DNA from: Dermacentor variabilis
Taxonomy: Eukaryota > Arthropoda > Arachnida > Ixodida > Ixodidae
Length of the DNA stretch: 64,000 nucleotides
Assembly: GCF_050947875.1 (NCBI RefSeq)
Contig: NC_134568.1
Span: forward strand, 259,955,115-260,019,114
Direction of reading: 5' to 3'
Below, piece by piece: positions 57,749-64,000 of this stretch. The translations under genes were made by a program, and so were the position numbers. Each line of letters starts with the position of its first letter. Positions within the stretch are counted from its first letter, which is position 1. A model generated the notes under the pieces. The model did not search any database. It was given only the letters and a program-made list of their open reading frames with translations, and was not told the DNA's origin.

Positions 57749-58001
57749 CTTCTCGTGATCGGGGAATGACGAATCGTTTGTTACCTCCTGTTAGCCCCAT
57801 TTATCGGCGCAAACACTTAGTCATGAGCAACTCGGAGTGAAAAGGCGCAGTATGCATACACTTACCCGAGGTGTGGCCCATTAACGTGGTGCCTTCGCGC
57901 ATAAATTCCAAGACGACGGCCATTGTTTCAAGGTCATCAGGTACGTGCACTTTGGCTTTCAAGAATTCAAGAAACGGTTCAATGTCGCCGGGTACAGCCA
58001 T
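27318..58001 (-). CDS. Protein-glutamine gamma-glutamyltransferase (transglutaminase), 14 coding exons, 693 aa
   Basis: Transglutaminases cross-link proteins by forming gamma-glutamyl-epsilon-lysine bonds; arthropod forms act in haemolymph clotting and cuticle. Fourteen minus-strand exons join with all GT-AG introns and matching phases (1,1,1,0,0,1,2,1,2,1,1,0,2), totalling 2082 nt. Domain order: N-terminal sandwich (about 46-195), catalytic core (about 196-495), two C-terminal barrels (about 505-600 and 601-693). Catalytic residues seen: Cys323 in VKYGQCFVF, His380 in NFHVW, Asp403 in [10 protein letters not shown], with Trp287 in TGRWSDDY matching the transition-state Trp. The Cys-His and His-Asp spacing (57, 23) is close to human TG2 (58, 23). 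No signal peptide is seen, as for many secreted family members. The classical calcium-site residues are not conserved. Introns are packed with transposons. A small exon could be missing around exons 10-12, where the alignment to the family is short. Confidence 0.92.
28668..28707. repeat. Short perfect inverted repeat in intron 13
   Basis: Arms AAGTCCATCATAGC and GCTATGATGGACTT, 14 bp each, with a 12-bp spacer. The rest of intron 13 (27448-29055) shows no recognisable gene. Confidence 0.85.
29056..29195 (-). CDS. Transglutaminase exon 13 (second C-terminal barrel)
   Basis: Acceptor TTGTCCAAAAAAAG, donor GTAAGT, phases 0 and 2. Encodes [20 protein letters not shown], then [13 protein letters not shown], the family's NPLxxxLxxCxxxvEgxGL signature. 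The acceptor is A-rich, but frame and phase fit both neighbours. Confidence 0.9.
29196..30702 (-). other. Intron 12, nothing further recognised
   Basis: Plain intron by position. Open stretches near 29860-30340 on both strands have no family similarity I recognise and are probably part of a dispersed repeat. Confidence 0.6.
30703..30857 (-). CDS. Transglutaminase exon 12 (first/second barrel)
   Basis: Acceptor GTGCTCTGTACGAAG, donor GTAAGG, phases 1 and 0. Encodes [16 protein letters not shown], then [20 protein letters not shown]. The latter aligns with the family's vxEtxqxxxxxddftLxkPxLxI segment. The acceptor has a modest pyrimidine tract, and about ten residues expected before DALELL are lacking, so a tiny upstream exon is possible. 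Confidence 0.82.
31086..31250. mobile_element. MITE-like palindrome in intron 11
   Basis: Arms of about 66 bp (31086-31152 and 31185-31250) are near-perfect reverse complements, e.g. TTTACTGCGTTATACTG against CAGTATAACGCAGTAAA, and AAAAGAAACTGACACAC against GTGTGTCAGTTTCTTTT. The centre contains alternating CACATGTG/CACGTG motifs. It has the size and form of a foldback MITE without coding capacity. Confidence 0.7.
32275..32930 (+). mobile_element. Probable LINE 3' end (CR1/L2-like C-terminus and UTR) in intron 11
   Basis: The plus-strand sequence reads [20 protein letters not shown], like the R(T/S)xxxWNxLP C-terminal motif of CR1/L2-type polyproteins, then a stop. About 500 bp of T-rich 3' UTR follow, ending in an A-rich stretch at 32910-32930. 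Assignment is tentative. Confidence 0.45.
33145..33309 (-). CDS. Transglutaminase exon 11 (first C-terminal barrel)
   Basis: Acceptor ACTCGTCGCCGCAG, donor GTAACG, phases 1 and 1. Encodes [20 protein letters not shown], then [20 protein letters not shown] ... [10 protein letters not shown]. This is the Ig-like barrel with the VxxxNxxxxxRTV...a.tvxYtG pattern. The linker before it is shorter than usual. The non-optimal donor is chosen because it alone keeps phase with exon 12. Confidence 0.85.
33310..34329 (-). other. Intron 10, nothing further recognised
   Basis: No repeat family or exon identified apart from a 10-T run near 33590. Frames here are short. Confidence 0.6.
34330..34418 (-). CDS. 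Transglutaminase exon 10 (end of core)
   Basis: Acceptor CCCTCGTTTCAG, donor GTAAGC, phases 2 and 1. Encodes [15 protein letters not shown] then [12 protein letters not shown]. The DITHTYK motif fixes the frame. The family's YPEGSxEER continuation, which carries two calcium-binding Glu residues, is absent here and at the start of exon 11. Confidence 0.9.
35707..35782. repeat. (AATC)n microsatellite in intron 9
   Basis: About 19 tandem tetranucleotides. The same motif recurs at 57666-57748. The rest of intron 9 (34419-36035) holds no recognised element. Confidence 0.97.
36036..36204 (-). CDS. Transglutaminase exon 9 (end of catalytic core, divergent)
   Basis: Acceptor AACTTTTGCAG, donor GTAAGC, phases 1 and 2. 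It starts [16 protein letters not shown], the conserved GxYxxGPxxVxAI(K/R)E motif. It then diverges: the family's FVFAEVNAD strand reads [11 protein letters not shown], so the two calcium ligands Asn and Asp become Lys443 and Val445. Confidence 0.93.
36576..36880 (+). repeat. Dispersed GA-headed repeat, copy 1 (intron 8)
   Basis: Starts with (GA)n, then GGTAGGGAGGTTAACCAG, a CTAC(A/C)CTGCACT(A/G)GGG-type block and a purine-rich stretch. A related copy starts at 41615 (GGCAGGGAGGTTAACCAG, ACCCTGCACTAGGGGAA). Class not assigned. Confidence 0.65.
36893..39288 (-). mobile_element. Non-LTR retrotransposon copy B (intron 8)
   Basis: Longer copy of the family at 14386-17425, same strand as the host gene. 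From 39288: an [18 protein letters not shown] block, then [37 protein letters not shown] and [12 protein letters not shown]; near 38190 a YADDI box in another frame; then [20 protein letters not shown] and the C-terminal cysteine motif [18 protein letters not shown]. The 3' end is (CATC)n. Several frameshifts make it non-functional. Motif A has DITGTYD, where active elements usually have a second acidic or Ala pattern. Confidence 0.85.
39320..39900 (-). mobile_element. LINE RNase H / C-terminal fragment (intron 8)
   Basis: The minus strand has [15 protein letters not shown], then [19 protein letters not shown], the RNase H motifs of I/Jockey-type LINEs. Next, in another frame, comes a C-terminal Cys/His motif ([20 protein letters not shown]). 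It is a separate fragment from the LINE directly to its left. Confidence 0.75.
40186..40344. mobile_element. 159-bp MITE-like foldback (intron 8)
   Basis: The ends CACTGTAAAATAATTTACAC and GTGTAAATTGTTTTACAGTG are inverted repeats with one mismatch. The interior contains more than four further copies of (G/A)GGTGTAA or TTACACCC in alternating orientation, so several hairpins are possible. Flanks show at most a 3-bp CAC duplication. No coding capacity. Confidence 0.8.
40483..40586 (-). CDS. Transglutaminase exon 8 (catalytic His and Asp)
   Basis: Acceptor TTTTCTAG, donor GTGAGG, phases 2 and 1. Encodes [20 protein letters not shown], then [14 protein letters not shown]. His380 and Asp403 complete the triad. 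This exon is short and has no long open frame, so it is easily missed. Confidence 0.96.
40876..41008 (-). CDS. Transglutaminase exon 7 (catalytic core)
   Basis: Acceptor TGTGACGCAG, donor GTAAGC, phases 1 and 2. Encodes [19 protein letters not shown], a very strong family signature, then [11 protein letters not shown] and ADME. The Trp before the catalytic His is split across the intron. Confidence 0.96.
41615..42050 (+). repeat. Dispersed GA-headed repeat, copy 2 (intron 6)
   Basis: Shares its first roughly 120 bp with the repeat at 36576. The downstream part differs (GTCACTGTCGCGTAAAAAGG region), so the right boundary is approximate. An (AAT)n tract follows at about 42385-42405. Confidence 0.55.
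42953..43123 (+). mobile_element. 5'-truncated copy of the Ruka-like SINE (intron 6)
   Basis: Matches the body of the SINE at 15059-15293 from the GGCGGCCAC point on (TTTCGATGGGGGCG, GTGCACGTTAAAGAACCCC, TACGGCGTGCCTCATAATCA, GCACGTAAAACCCCA). The tRNA-like head is missing, so only the SINE body remains. Confidence 0.85.
43851..43890 (-). repeat. Decayed duplicate of the exon 6 acceptor region (intron 6)
   Basis: Aligns without gaps to 44421-44460 (offset 570 bp), with 33 of 40 positions identical and all seven differences transitions. The target spans the exon 6 splice acceptor and its first five bases. In the duplicate the acceptor AG is AA on the minus strand. No further exon-like sequence follows. 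Confidence 0.6.
44248..44425 (-). CDS. Transglutaminase exon 6 (catalytic cysteine)
   Basis: Acceptor GCGCTTCCAG, donor GTAAGC, phases 0 and 1. Encodes [18 protein letters not shown], then [16 protein letters not shown]. Cys323 is the nucleophile and Trp287 (GRW) matches the transition-state Trp. The residue after Cys is Phe, where nearly all active family members have Trp. Confidence 0.96.
44743..45230. mobile_element. Foldback element with tRNA-like arms, short form (intron 5)
   Basis: Left arm 44743-44870 and right arm 45101-45230 are inverted repeats. They share GTCGTTTTAATTGAAAT, a CTTGCCGCCGGTGGGAGCCG block and an AAGCCARGGAAAGCAT outer part. The arms contain a tRNA-like sequence (44847-44919 on the minus strand) with intact acceptor and T-stem pairing and a TTCGGCT T-loop. 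The interior (GGGAGTGTTAGCCAGCGC) matches the interior of the larger relative near 54300. Confidence 0.75.
46127..46234 (-). CDS. Transglutaminase exon 5 (catalytic core)
   Basis: Acceptor CTCCCCTCGTGCAG, donor GTGAGT, phase 0 on both sides, 36 codons. Encodes [16 protein letters not shown] ... [10 protein letters not shown], aligning with the family's F...xLd....LL... VxVxRalsAmvN helix region. Confidence 0.92.
46917..46990 (+). repeat. tRNA-like head at the 5' side of the RTE-type LINE
   Basis: TGGCGTAGACGTAGAGC resembles a box A/D-arm, and GGTTCGAATCC is a perfect box B; the spacing is tRNA-like. It directly precedes the LINE's 5' region, so it may be a Pol III-type promoter carried by the element or an independent SINE beside it. 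Confidence 0.5.
47929..49314 (+). pseudogene. RTE-type LINE copy 1, endonuclease tail and RT frame
   Basis: 461 codons. Starts in the endonuclease C-terminus ([13 protein letters not shown]), then a helical linker, then [58 protein letters not shown] and [15 protein letters not shown] (Asp of motif A present). The frame ends just before motif C. Substitutions in conserved places (RPISLL to RLISLL, RQGDTIS to RQRDTIS) fit a decayed copy. Confidence 0.88.
51353..51471 (-). CDS. Transglutaminase exon 4 (start of catalytic core)
   Basis: Acceptor TTTTTGCTTGCAG, donor GTACGT, phases 1 and 0. Encodes [15 protein letters not shown] ... [20 protein letters not shown], the family's exDxVYL...Y.G....i.....WnfGQ segment. 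It is followed immediately in the intron by a long G-run on the plus strand. Confidence 0.95.
51641..51712 (-). repeat. tRNA-like 72-nt cloverleaf in the foldback left arm
   Basis: Read on the minus strand: 7-bp acceptor stem (GCCGTGG with CTGCGGC, two G-T pairs), 4-bp D stem, perfect 5-bp anticodon stem around CGCGAAA and perfect T stem GTGGG/CCCAC. Position 33 is G instead of T and the T-loop is TTCGGTT instead of TTCRANT. Located inside a repeat and duplicated in inverted orientation, it is best read as a SINE-type tRNA derivative and not a functional tRNA gene. Confidence 0.6.
52020..54135 (-). mobile_element. L1/Tx1-type LINE, 5'-truncated, with long ORF2 remnant
   Basis: A 650-codon frame (52020-53972) contains [49 protein letters not shown] (motif A), [29 protein letters not shown] (motif C) and a C-terminal zf-RVT motif ([17 protein letters not shown]). 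Upstream RT-proximal sequence ([20 protein letters not shown]) is in another frame at 53950-54130, so one frameshift near 53950 separates it. The endonuclease is absent. Catalytic RT residues are intact, so this copy is relatively young. Confidence 0.88.
54603..55471 (-). other. Rest of intron 3, nothing recognised
   Basis: Frames here are short and without family signatures. Confidence 0.55.
55472..55732 (-). CDS. Transglutaminase exon 3 (N-terminal sandwich, linker to core)
   Basis: Acceptor TCTCCCACCGCAG, donor GTACTG, phases 1 and 1. Encodes the rest of the N-domain including [12 protein letters not shown] and [12 protein letters not shown]. This corresponds to the conserved FILFNPWCxEDPVYL junction, completed by exon 4. 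A long open frame on the opposite strand here is a shadow. Confidence 0.93.
55733..56483 (-). other. Intron 2, nothing recognised
   Basis: Contains T-runs near 55980 and 56195; no repeat family or exon seen. Confidence 0.6.
56484..56678 (-). CDS. Transglutaminase exon 2 (N-terminal sandwich)
   Basis: Acceptor TCTCAAAG, donor GTAATC, phases 1 in and 1 out. Encodes [17 protein letters not shown], then [20 protein letters not shown]. The latter is the family signature VxRRGxxFxVxxxF at the start of the transglutaminase N-domain. Confidence 0.92.
56679..57865 (-). other. Intron 1 with (ATCA)n microsatellite
   Basis: An (ATCA)n tract of about 20 units lies at 57666-57748 and an A-run at 56906-56918. 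Nothing else is recognised. Confidence 0.6.
57866..58001 (-). CDS. Transglutaminase exon 1 (start codon)
   Basis: Residues 1-45, [17 protein letters not shown]... ending GHTS, then one base of the next codon and donor GGTAAGTG (phase 1). An in-frame TAG lies three codons before the ATG, so this Met is the first possible start in the exon. The sequence shows no signal peptide and no family similarity I recognise. It is included because its donor phase fits exon 2 and the frame is otherwise well coded. Confidence 0.7.
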
Positions 58002-59030
58002 GCTCCTCTACTTTTTCTTGAAAAAGCGAACAAAAATGTACGAGAAGGAGATTAAAATTGATGTTTTGCGCTTTATTAACTTATCTGTTCTATATATGAT
58101 AAAAACACAGAGAGGACCGTTATAGAAGTGGTAGGTGGGGTTGAAAATAAGAACTATGTCCCGTCCTCTGCGCCACAAGTTGGGGCGACATAAAATGATC
58201 GATATATAGAAGGGAATGTATTTTTCAGTTCGCGGACACGGGGGGGAGGATAGAGAGCGGGGTGGGGGTGGGTGTCTAAAGATAAAACACATTGCGATCG
58301 AGCGGCACCTTTGCAAGTAACTTTTTTTTACATCAGGTATACATGTATTGTTCGTTGCTTCTTTTTGTATCTTTTTTTTTCTTGGAAATTCTCGCGTTCT
58401 CGATAAATTAAATGGAATAGCCGGAAGCATGTTGCTTCCAACGCACAGTCGTGCCAGCGCATAACGGCCAAATAACTCTTAACGCACCGTCTCTTGCATT
58501 TCTTCTGCCGTGGTGTCCCTCATTCAAGAACAATTGAGCGGCCCTGGCAGTGGGACAAGTGTTCGTCTCCATGGTGTCTGCGAAGGTGACTTTTGCGGTC
58601 GCTCCGCGAGACGCTGCTTACGTATACGTATAAATCGATGCCGAAGGGGCCCTTTTCGTGTCTTCTGTTTGCACCAGCGACTGATCCCAGCTGTATGTGC
58701 GAATCGATGCGTGGACAACCGCTGATTTGGACAACGAAGGACCGCGCCGGTGGCGCATTCGTGATTCTGACGTTGAGCTGCGTACGCCGGGCCGAAGGTG
58801 GGAGCGATACGGTGGCATATGGGAATCAATGATTGGTGCGATCGCGCCGCGAGGAAGACCACCGTTAAGCCTACGACCGGTGTATGATTCCCCAGAAAGG
58901 CTACGGAAAGCTCGGAAACAATTGTAGAAACCAATAAACCTGGTAGAGGAGGAACACAGACTTCTGGGCTAGTTCGTGTGATACCAATACTGACCGTAGC
59001 GCTCTAGCGACGCAGACGCAGACAGGCAAG
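58002..59030 (-). other. Region upstream of the transglutaminase start codon
   Basis: Would hold the 5' UTR and possibly the promoter or a non-coding first exon, but no TATA box with initiator or clear donor site could be fixed. T-runs occur at 58320-58380. An AATAAA on the plus strand at about 58933 sits in a stretch that may be an LTR remnant. Confidence 0.4.
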
Positions 59031-59036
59031 GACGGT

Positions 59037-61677
59037 GCATCATCATCATCATCAGCCTGGTTACGCCCACTGCAGGGCACAGGCCTCTCCCATACTTCTG
59101 CAACTGCCCCGGTCAGGTACTAATTGTGGCCATGTTGTCCCTGCAAACTTCTCAATCTCATCCGCCCACCTAACTTTCTGCCGCCCTCTGCTACGCTTCC
59201 CTTCCCTTGGAATCCATTCCGTAACTCTTAATGACCATCGGTTATATTCCCTCCTCATTACGTGTCCTGCCCATGCCCATTTCTTTTTCTTGATTTCAAC
59301 TAAGATGTCATTAACTCGCGTTTGTTCCCTCACCCAATCAGCTCGTTTCTTATCCCTTAACGTTACACCTATCATTCTTCTTTCCATAGCTCGTTGCGTC
59401 GTCCTCAATTTAAGTAGAACCCTTTTCGTAAGCCTCCAGGTTTCTGCTCCGTACGTGAGTACTGGTAAGCCACAGCTGTTATAAACTTTTCTCTTGAGGG
59501 ATAATGGCAACCTGCTGTTCATGATCTGAGAATGCCTGCCAAACGCACCCCAGCCAATTCTTATTCTTCTGATTATTTCAGTCTCATGATCCGGATCCGC
59601 AGTCACTACCTGTCCTAAGTAGATGTATTCCCTTACAACTTCCAGTGCCTCGCTACCTATCGTAAACTGCTGTTCTCTTCCGAGACTGTTAAACATTACT
59701 TTAGTTTTCTGCAGATTAATTTTTAAACCCACCCTTCTGCTTTGCCTCTCCAGGTCAGTGAGCATGCATTGCAATGGGTGCCCTGAGTTACTAAGCAAAG
59801 CAATATCATCAGCGAATCGCAAGTTACTAAGGTATTCTCCATTAACTCTTATTCCCAATACTTCCCAATCCAGGTATCTGAATACCTCCTGTAAACACGC
59901 TGTGAATAGCATTGGAGAGATCGTATCTCCCTGCCTGACGCCTTTCTTTATTGGGATTTTGTTGCTTTCTTTATGGAGGACTACAGTGGCTGTGGGGCCG
60001 CTATAGATATCTTTCAGTATTTTTACAAACGGCTCTTCTACACCCTGATTCCGCAATGCCTCCATGACTGCTGAGGTTTCGACAGAATCAAACGCTTTCT
60101 CGTAATCAATGAAAGCTATATATAAAGGCTGATTATATTCCGCACATTTTTCTATCACCTGATTGATAGTGTGAATAAGGTCTATTGTTGAGTAGCCTTT
60201 ACGGAATCCTGCCTGGTCCTTTGGTTGACGGAAGTCTAAGGTGTTCCTGTTTCTATTTGCAGTTACCTTAGTAAACACTTTGTAGGCAACGGACAGTAAG
60301 CTGATCGGTCTATAATTTTTGAAGTCTTTGGCTTCCCTTTTCGTATGGATTAGGATTATGTTAGCGTTTTTCCAAGATTCCGGTACGCTCGAAGTCATGA
60401 GGCATTGCGTATACAGGGTGGCCAGTTTCTCTAGAACAATCTGCCCACCATCCTTCAACAAATCTGCTGTTACCTGATCCTCCCCAGCTGCCTTCCCCCT
60501 TTGCATAGCTCCCAAGGTTTTCTTTACTTCTTCCTGCGTTACCTGTGGGATTTCGAATTCCTCTAGACTATTCTCTCTTCCATTTTCATCGTGGGTGCCA
60601 CTGGTACTGTATAAATCTATATAGAACTCCTGAGCCACTTGAACTATCTCATCCAGATTAGAAATGATACTACCGGCTTTGTTTCTTAACGCATACATCT
60701 GATTCCTGTCTATTCCTAGTTTCTTCTTAACTGCTTTAGGTTTCCTCCGTTCCTGAGAGCATGTTTAATTCTATCCATATTTTAGTTCCTCATGTCAGCT
60801 GTCTTACGCTTGTTGATTAACTTCGAAAGTTCTGCCAGTTCTATTCTACCTGTAGGGTTAGAGGCTTCCATACAATGTCGTTTTTTGATCTAATCTTTCG
60901 TCTCCTGCGATAGCTTTCTGTCATCCGGTCTAACGGAGTTACCACCGACTTCTATTGCACACTCCTTAATGATGTCCTGTCGTTCATATCTTCAGCACCA
61001 AGGTCCTCTTCCTGAGTTAAAGCCTAGTACCTGTTCTGTAGCTTGATCTGGAATTCCTCTATTTTCCCTCTTACCGCTAACTCATTGATCGGCTTCTTAT
61101 GTACCAGTTTCTTCCGTTCCCTCCTCAGGTCTAGGCTGATTCGAGTTCTTACCATCTTATGGTCACTGCAGCGCACCTTGCTGAGCACGTCCACACCTTG
61201 TATGATGCCAGGGTTAGCGCAGAGTTTGAAGTCTATTTCATTTCTAGTCTCGCCGTTCGGGCTCCTCCACGTCCCCTTTCGGCTATCGCGCTTGCGGAAG
61301 AAGGTATTCATTATCCGCATATTATTCTGTTCCGCAAACTCTACTAATAACTCTCCCATGCTATTCATAGTGCCTATGCCACATTCCCCCATTGCCTTGT
61401 CTCCAGCCTGCTTCTTGCCTACCTTGGCATTGAAGTCGCCCATCAGTATAGTGTATTTTGTTTTGACTTAACCATCGCCGATTCCACGTCTTCATAGAAG
61501 CTTTCGACTTCCTGCTCATCATGACTGGATGTAGGCGCGTACACCTGTACGACCTTCAATTTGCACCTCTTATTAAGTTTCACAACAAGACCTGCCACCC
61601 TCTCGTTAATGCTATAGAATTCCTGTATGTTGCCAGCTCTATTCTCATTAACCAGGAATCCGACTCCTAGTTCTCGT
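59037..61677 (-). mobile_element. RTE-type LINE, copy 2, 5'-truncated
   Basis: Same family as 46917-50125, opposite orientation. The tail is (CAT)n on the plus strand at 59037-59055. It contains a 545-codon RT/C-terminal frame, a separate endonuclease frame (61024-61443: [36 protein letters not shown]) and an endonuclease N-terminal piece (61443-61677) that starts abruptly at [13 protein letters not shown]. Frame breaks lie at about 60700-61020 and 61443. The 5' breakpoint coincides with one arm of a perfect hairpin. Confidence 0.9.
59061..60698 (-). pseudogene. RTE-type LINE copy 2, reverse transcriptase frame with intact active site
   Basis: 545 codons. Contains [78 protein letters not shown] (motif A), GVRQGDTISPMLFTACLQEV and [14 protein letters not shown] (motif C FADD). 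The C-terminus has [15 protein letters not shown] and [10 protein letters not shown], both typical of RTE/BovB-like elements. RT residues are intact, but no full ORF with the endonuclease remains, so autonomous activity is unlikely. Confidence 0.9.
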
Positions 61678-61728
61678 TGGTAGAGCCGGCGCAGCAGCGA
61701 GCTGACTGCTGCGCCGGCTCTACCAACG
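61675..61728. repeat. Perfect hairpin with 23-bp arms and 8-bp loop
   Basis: Arms 61675-61697 and 61706-61728 are exact reverse complements (core GGTAGAGCCGGCGCAGCAG), loop CGAGCTGA. One arm touches the 5' breakpoint of the RTE copy. The sequence to the right, to about 61855, contains AATAAA (near 61838) and could be an LTR or gene-end fragment that was joined here. Confidence 0.92.
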
Positions 61729-62159
61729 CCAGCGTCAGTTGCGCGTCCAAGCCCTAACCGACGCCATACGGCTGCATGGGAGCTCCGACGCAGGCTGGGC
61801 TGCTCACTGTTCAGAACTTGGTACATATCGGATGTGAATAAACATTGATTCACGCCGAGTTAATTGTATCTGCCCTCACTAAAGAGGCTACGCGAGGTTG
61901 GCGAAACCGAAACCGGTGCCGAGCACGCCCGGACTACATTGCGTACGAATACAGTCATGTGCAGAAGCTCTGCCCCCGTAGCTTTCGCTTCACAGCCAAG
62001 TTGTCCGCCAGTATTAGCACATACGTCCTCGCATTACCATAAGTGAACTTGCCGAATTCATCCGGTGCAGAAGCCACCGTACGAAGACTCCAAGTATTTT
62101 TTATTCCTCTGTAGGCCTTCATTGCACAAGTTCTCAGATTTAATGGTAACCACAGTTCG

Positions 62160-62445
62160 ACCTCTTAAATGACTTTACAGGTATCATCAAATTGCCAACC
62201 TCGCAGTGGATTTTGCATTGCTTGTAACAAGGAGTAGTCACTTGGTGCAAGGTCGGCAGAATGGGGCGGATGGCTTAATATTTCATAGACACGTTGTTTT
62301 GCATCCGTAACAGCTGCTTGAGATGAGTGAGCGGGGCCACTATCAGTGAGAAGACGGATACCTCTGGAGAGCCTACCACGGCGCCTTTGCTTCACAGCAT
62401 CTCGTAATTTATTCAGTAGCGAGCAATAAAATGTTGAGTACCTTT
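62160..62445 (-). pseudogene. mariner-type transposase fragment
   Basis: On the minus strand: a segment resembling the YSxLLNKLRDAVKQKRRG region, then RLLTDSGPAHSSQA (second catalytic Asp context DNAPAHTS, here DSGPAHSS) and HPPHSADLAPSDYSLL, the mariner PPYSPDLAPSDxxLF signature with the third Asp of DD34D. Only about 90 residues remain and one frame change is present near 62405. No inverted termini were found nearby. Confidence 0.75.
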
Positions 62446-64000
62446 ATTAAGGTACTCGTACTGTGTCTGCGCCTTGCGTAATGCTAATGCTTCCCTGTCT
62501 CTCTACCTCTCGCTTATTTCTTTTTGTTCCCTTTACCACATTTGTAGGGTGTCGAACCCAACGCGCGTGTGGTTGATCTGCGCGTGTCTTTCCGTTCTCT
62601 ATCTCTTTATTCTCTTCGTGCAAAGAAAAGGTCGAGTAGAACAGCTTCACACAACGGGTGTAGCACAATGAGGATATGAAAGAACACCGATAAATTTTGC
62701 AGAGCCTTCTCCCTCCTTTCGGTAGCTTGCTGCGAGATACACTGGAATGCGATAGTCTCCATACGTATTTGAGGCTATGCCGTAGTTCTATCTGAATTGC
62801 AGGTGACCTGCTCCAATATTTTACGCTCTGCTTTAGCAGGAGCTGAAAGTAACATTGCAGTGATATTGACTTTGCTGAGTGATTTGTAGGCAACTCTTTC
62901 AGGATCGAATTAGGCTTTTTGAAGTAGCACATTTGAGCAAAGAAAGGAGATAAAACAATTAAGCTTTCAATTTCCAGAGAAGCTCTTTTGCAAGGCATCG
63001 AATTCTGCCCCCGAATTTGGTGCGTTGCAGCGAGCTCATCATGCTTTCATATTCTGATTTCGCGATCATAAGTGCGTTAAGAATGGCGAAAATTTAGTGT
63101 GACACTTTTCACGCCGCGGTGGTCATGTTACGTGCCACAAACGGTAAGCTTCAAAGATGTGCATTTCAGATGCGTAACTCCAACGCGCTGCGACGTTTAC
63201 AGAGTTCCGAAATTTCAGAAACATTCAATAATGGGGAGCGTCGAGTATACATAAATTACGAAATTGCAGTAGCCAGCACTTTGATTTCTCAAATTTGTTT
63301 AGGCTTCCCGTTTTTCCATTTGTGCAGGTAACCTTTTTCAAAGCTTACGCCAGGAAGCGTTAATACCACCGACCACTATAAGGCCAAAGATTTTTCCTGG
63401 CCGTCAAGTAGAATTTTCTCCCTTACTCACCCGTGAGAACGTTTCTCACTGCGCTGTTGGCCGGGATTTGATGCGCACGAAGGGGGCGGAACGTGCAGGT
63501 CAAAGTTTGGAAGATGCCAAGGAAGGCCGCAAGGTCAACCGTCTCGGTATTTCAACTGGTGAGCGGCAGTATAAGCCCGGGCAAAGCCATGCAGCGCCGT
63601 GCGTAGCCATTTATAGACGAAAATAAGAATTTCAGTCTCGAAAGGAAATTACGAGCCTTGGAAGTGAACAACTTTATGCACTCTTTCGGACGTCGTGCGT
63701 ACGAGTTCGGCGTTGTGAATAGAATCGTAAACACGATTGCTAGAAGTGCTGAAGTGACATGTATAGAGAAAAAGAAAACAAAAACAAAGAAAGAAGCAGT
63801 AGGGAAGGAAAAGAGGCAGAGAAACAAGCGCGTGAAAACACGCATGTCCGCGGTCGTTGGAGGCTTTAAGATATGGAGCGCACGTCGCTGCACAAAGCGT
63901 CTGTTGCTTAGTTTGCTGCTCGAATCTTTGCTGACTGCGTATGCGCTTGCCGCACCTTTCAAGCTTTTGTTATAGAGATGAAGTCAGAACGCGGTTTACG
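62446..64000. other. No recognised gene
   Basis: A 183-codon open frame on the minus strand (62447-62998) shows no family signature and has the composition of non-coding repeat DNA. The A-rich 63770-63830 stretch gives lysine-rich chance frames. No exon could be supported. Confidence 0.5.

Noticed and set aside
62447..62998. 183-codon minus-strand open frame as a possible novel gene
   Set aside because: No start context, domain, coiled coil or signal peptide; composition like the surrounding non-coding DNA.
63552..63975. Overlapping open frames on both strands near the right edge
   Set aside because: Driven by an A/AG-rich stretch; neither translation resembles a known family.

Overview
The window looks like nuclear DNA of a chelicerate, most probably a hard tick (Ixodidae). 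Reasons: intron-containing animal genes; very dense non-LTR and LTR retrotransposon relics; a tRNA-derived SINE resembling the Ruka family described from ixodid ticks; and many foldback and MITE-like elements. The tick assignment rests on remembered repeat families and was not searched.

Two host genes are supported. At the left edge (2-1984, +) is the 3' part or whole of an RBM12-like RNA-binding protein with four RRM domains and a 12-copy heptapeptide repeat. The second gene fills almost half the window on the minus strand (27318-58001). It is a protein-glutamine gamma-glutamyltransferase (transglutaminase) of 693 residues in 14 coding exons. Every intron is GT-AG, all exon phases match, and the exons sum to 2082 nt including the stop. 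The catalytic triad is present (Cys323, His380, Asp403), but all four side-chain positions of the classical calcium site appear to be lost. That is the most interesting host-gene signal here.

Layout: 1-2180 RBM12-like gene and 3' UTR; 2181-3690 degenerate SINE pieces; 3690-9400 a decayed minus-strand Ty3/gypsy-superfamily element with integrase upstream of reverse transcriptase and a SCAN-like Gag (Gmr1-like), interrupted by an LTR-like insert; 9510-9790 tandem repeat; 10078-11637 element with terminal inverted repeats; 14386-17425 non-LTR element split by a SINE and by a 1.66-kb DNA element; 18690-20715 plus-strand gypsy relic; 21853-25735 non-LTR element with ORF1 and ORF2; 27189-58001 transglutaminase gene.

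The transglutaminase introns carry a second copy of the split LINE (36893-39288), other LINE fragments, several palindromic MITE-like units, an RTE-type LINE (46917-50125), and two related foldback elements. The larger foldback (51522-54602) encloses a nearly uninterrupted L1/Tx1-type ORF2. Upstream of the gene (58002-64000) are a second RTE-type copy, a perfect 23-bp-arm hairpin and a mariner transposase fragment. No bacterial features, rRNA genes, CRISPR arrays or convincing functional tRNA genes were seen.
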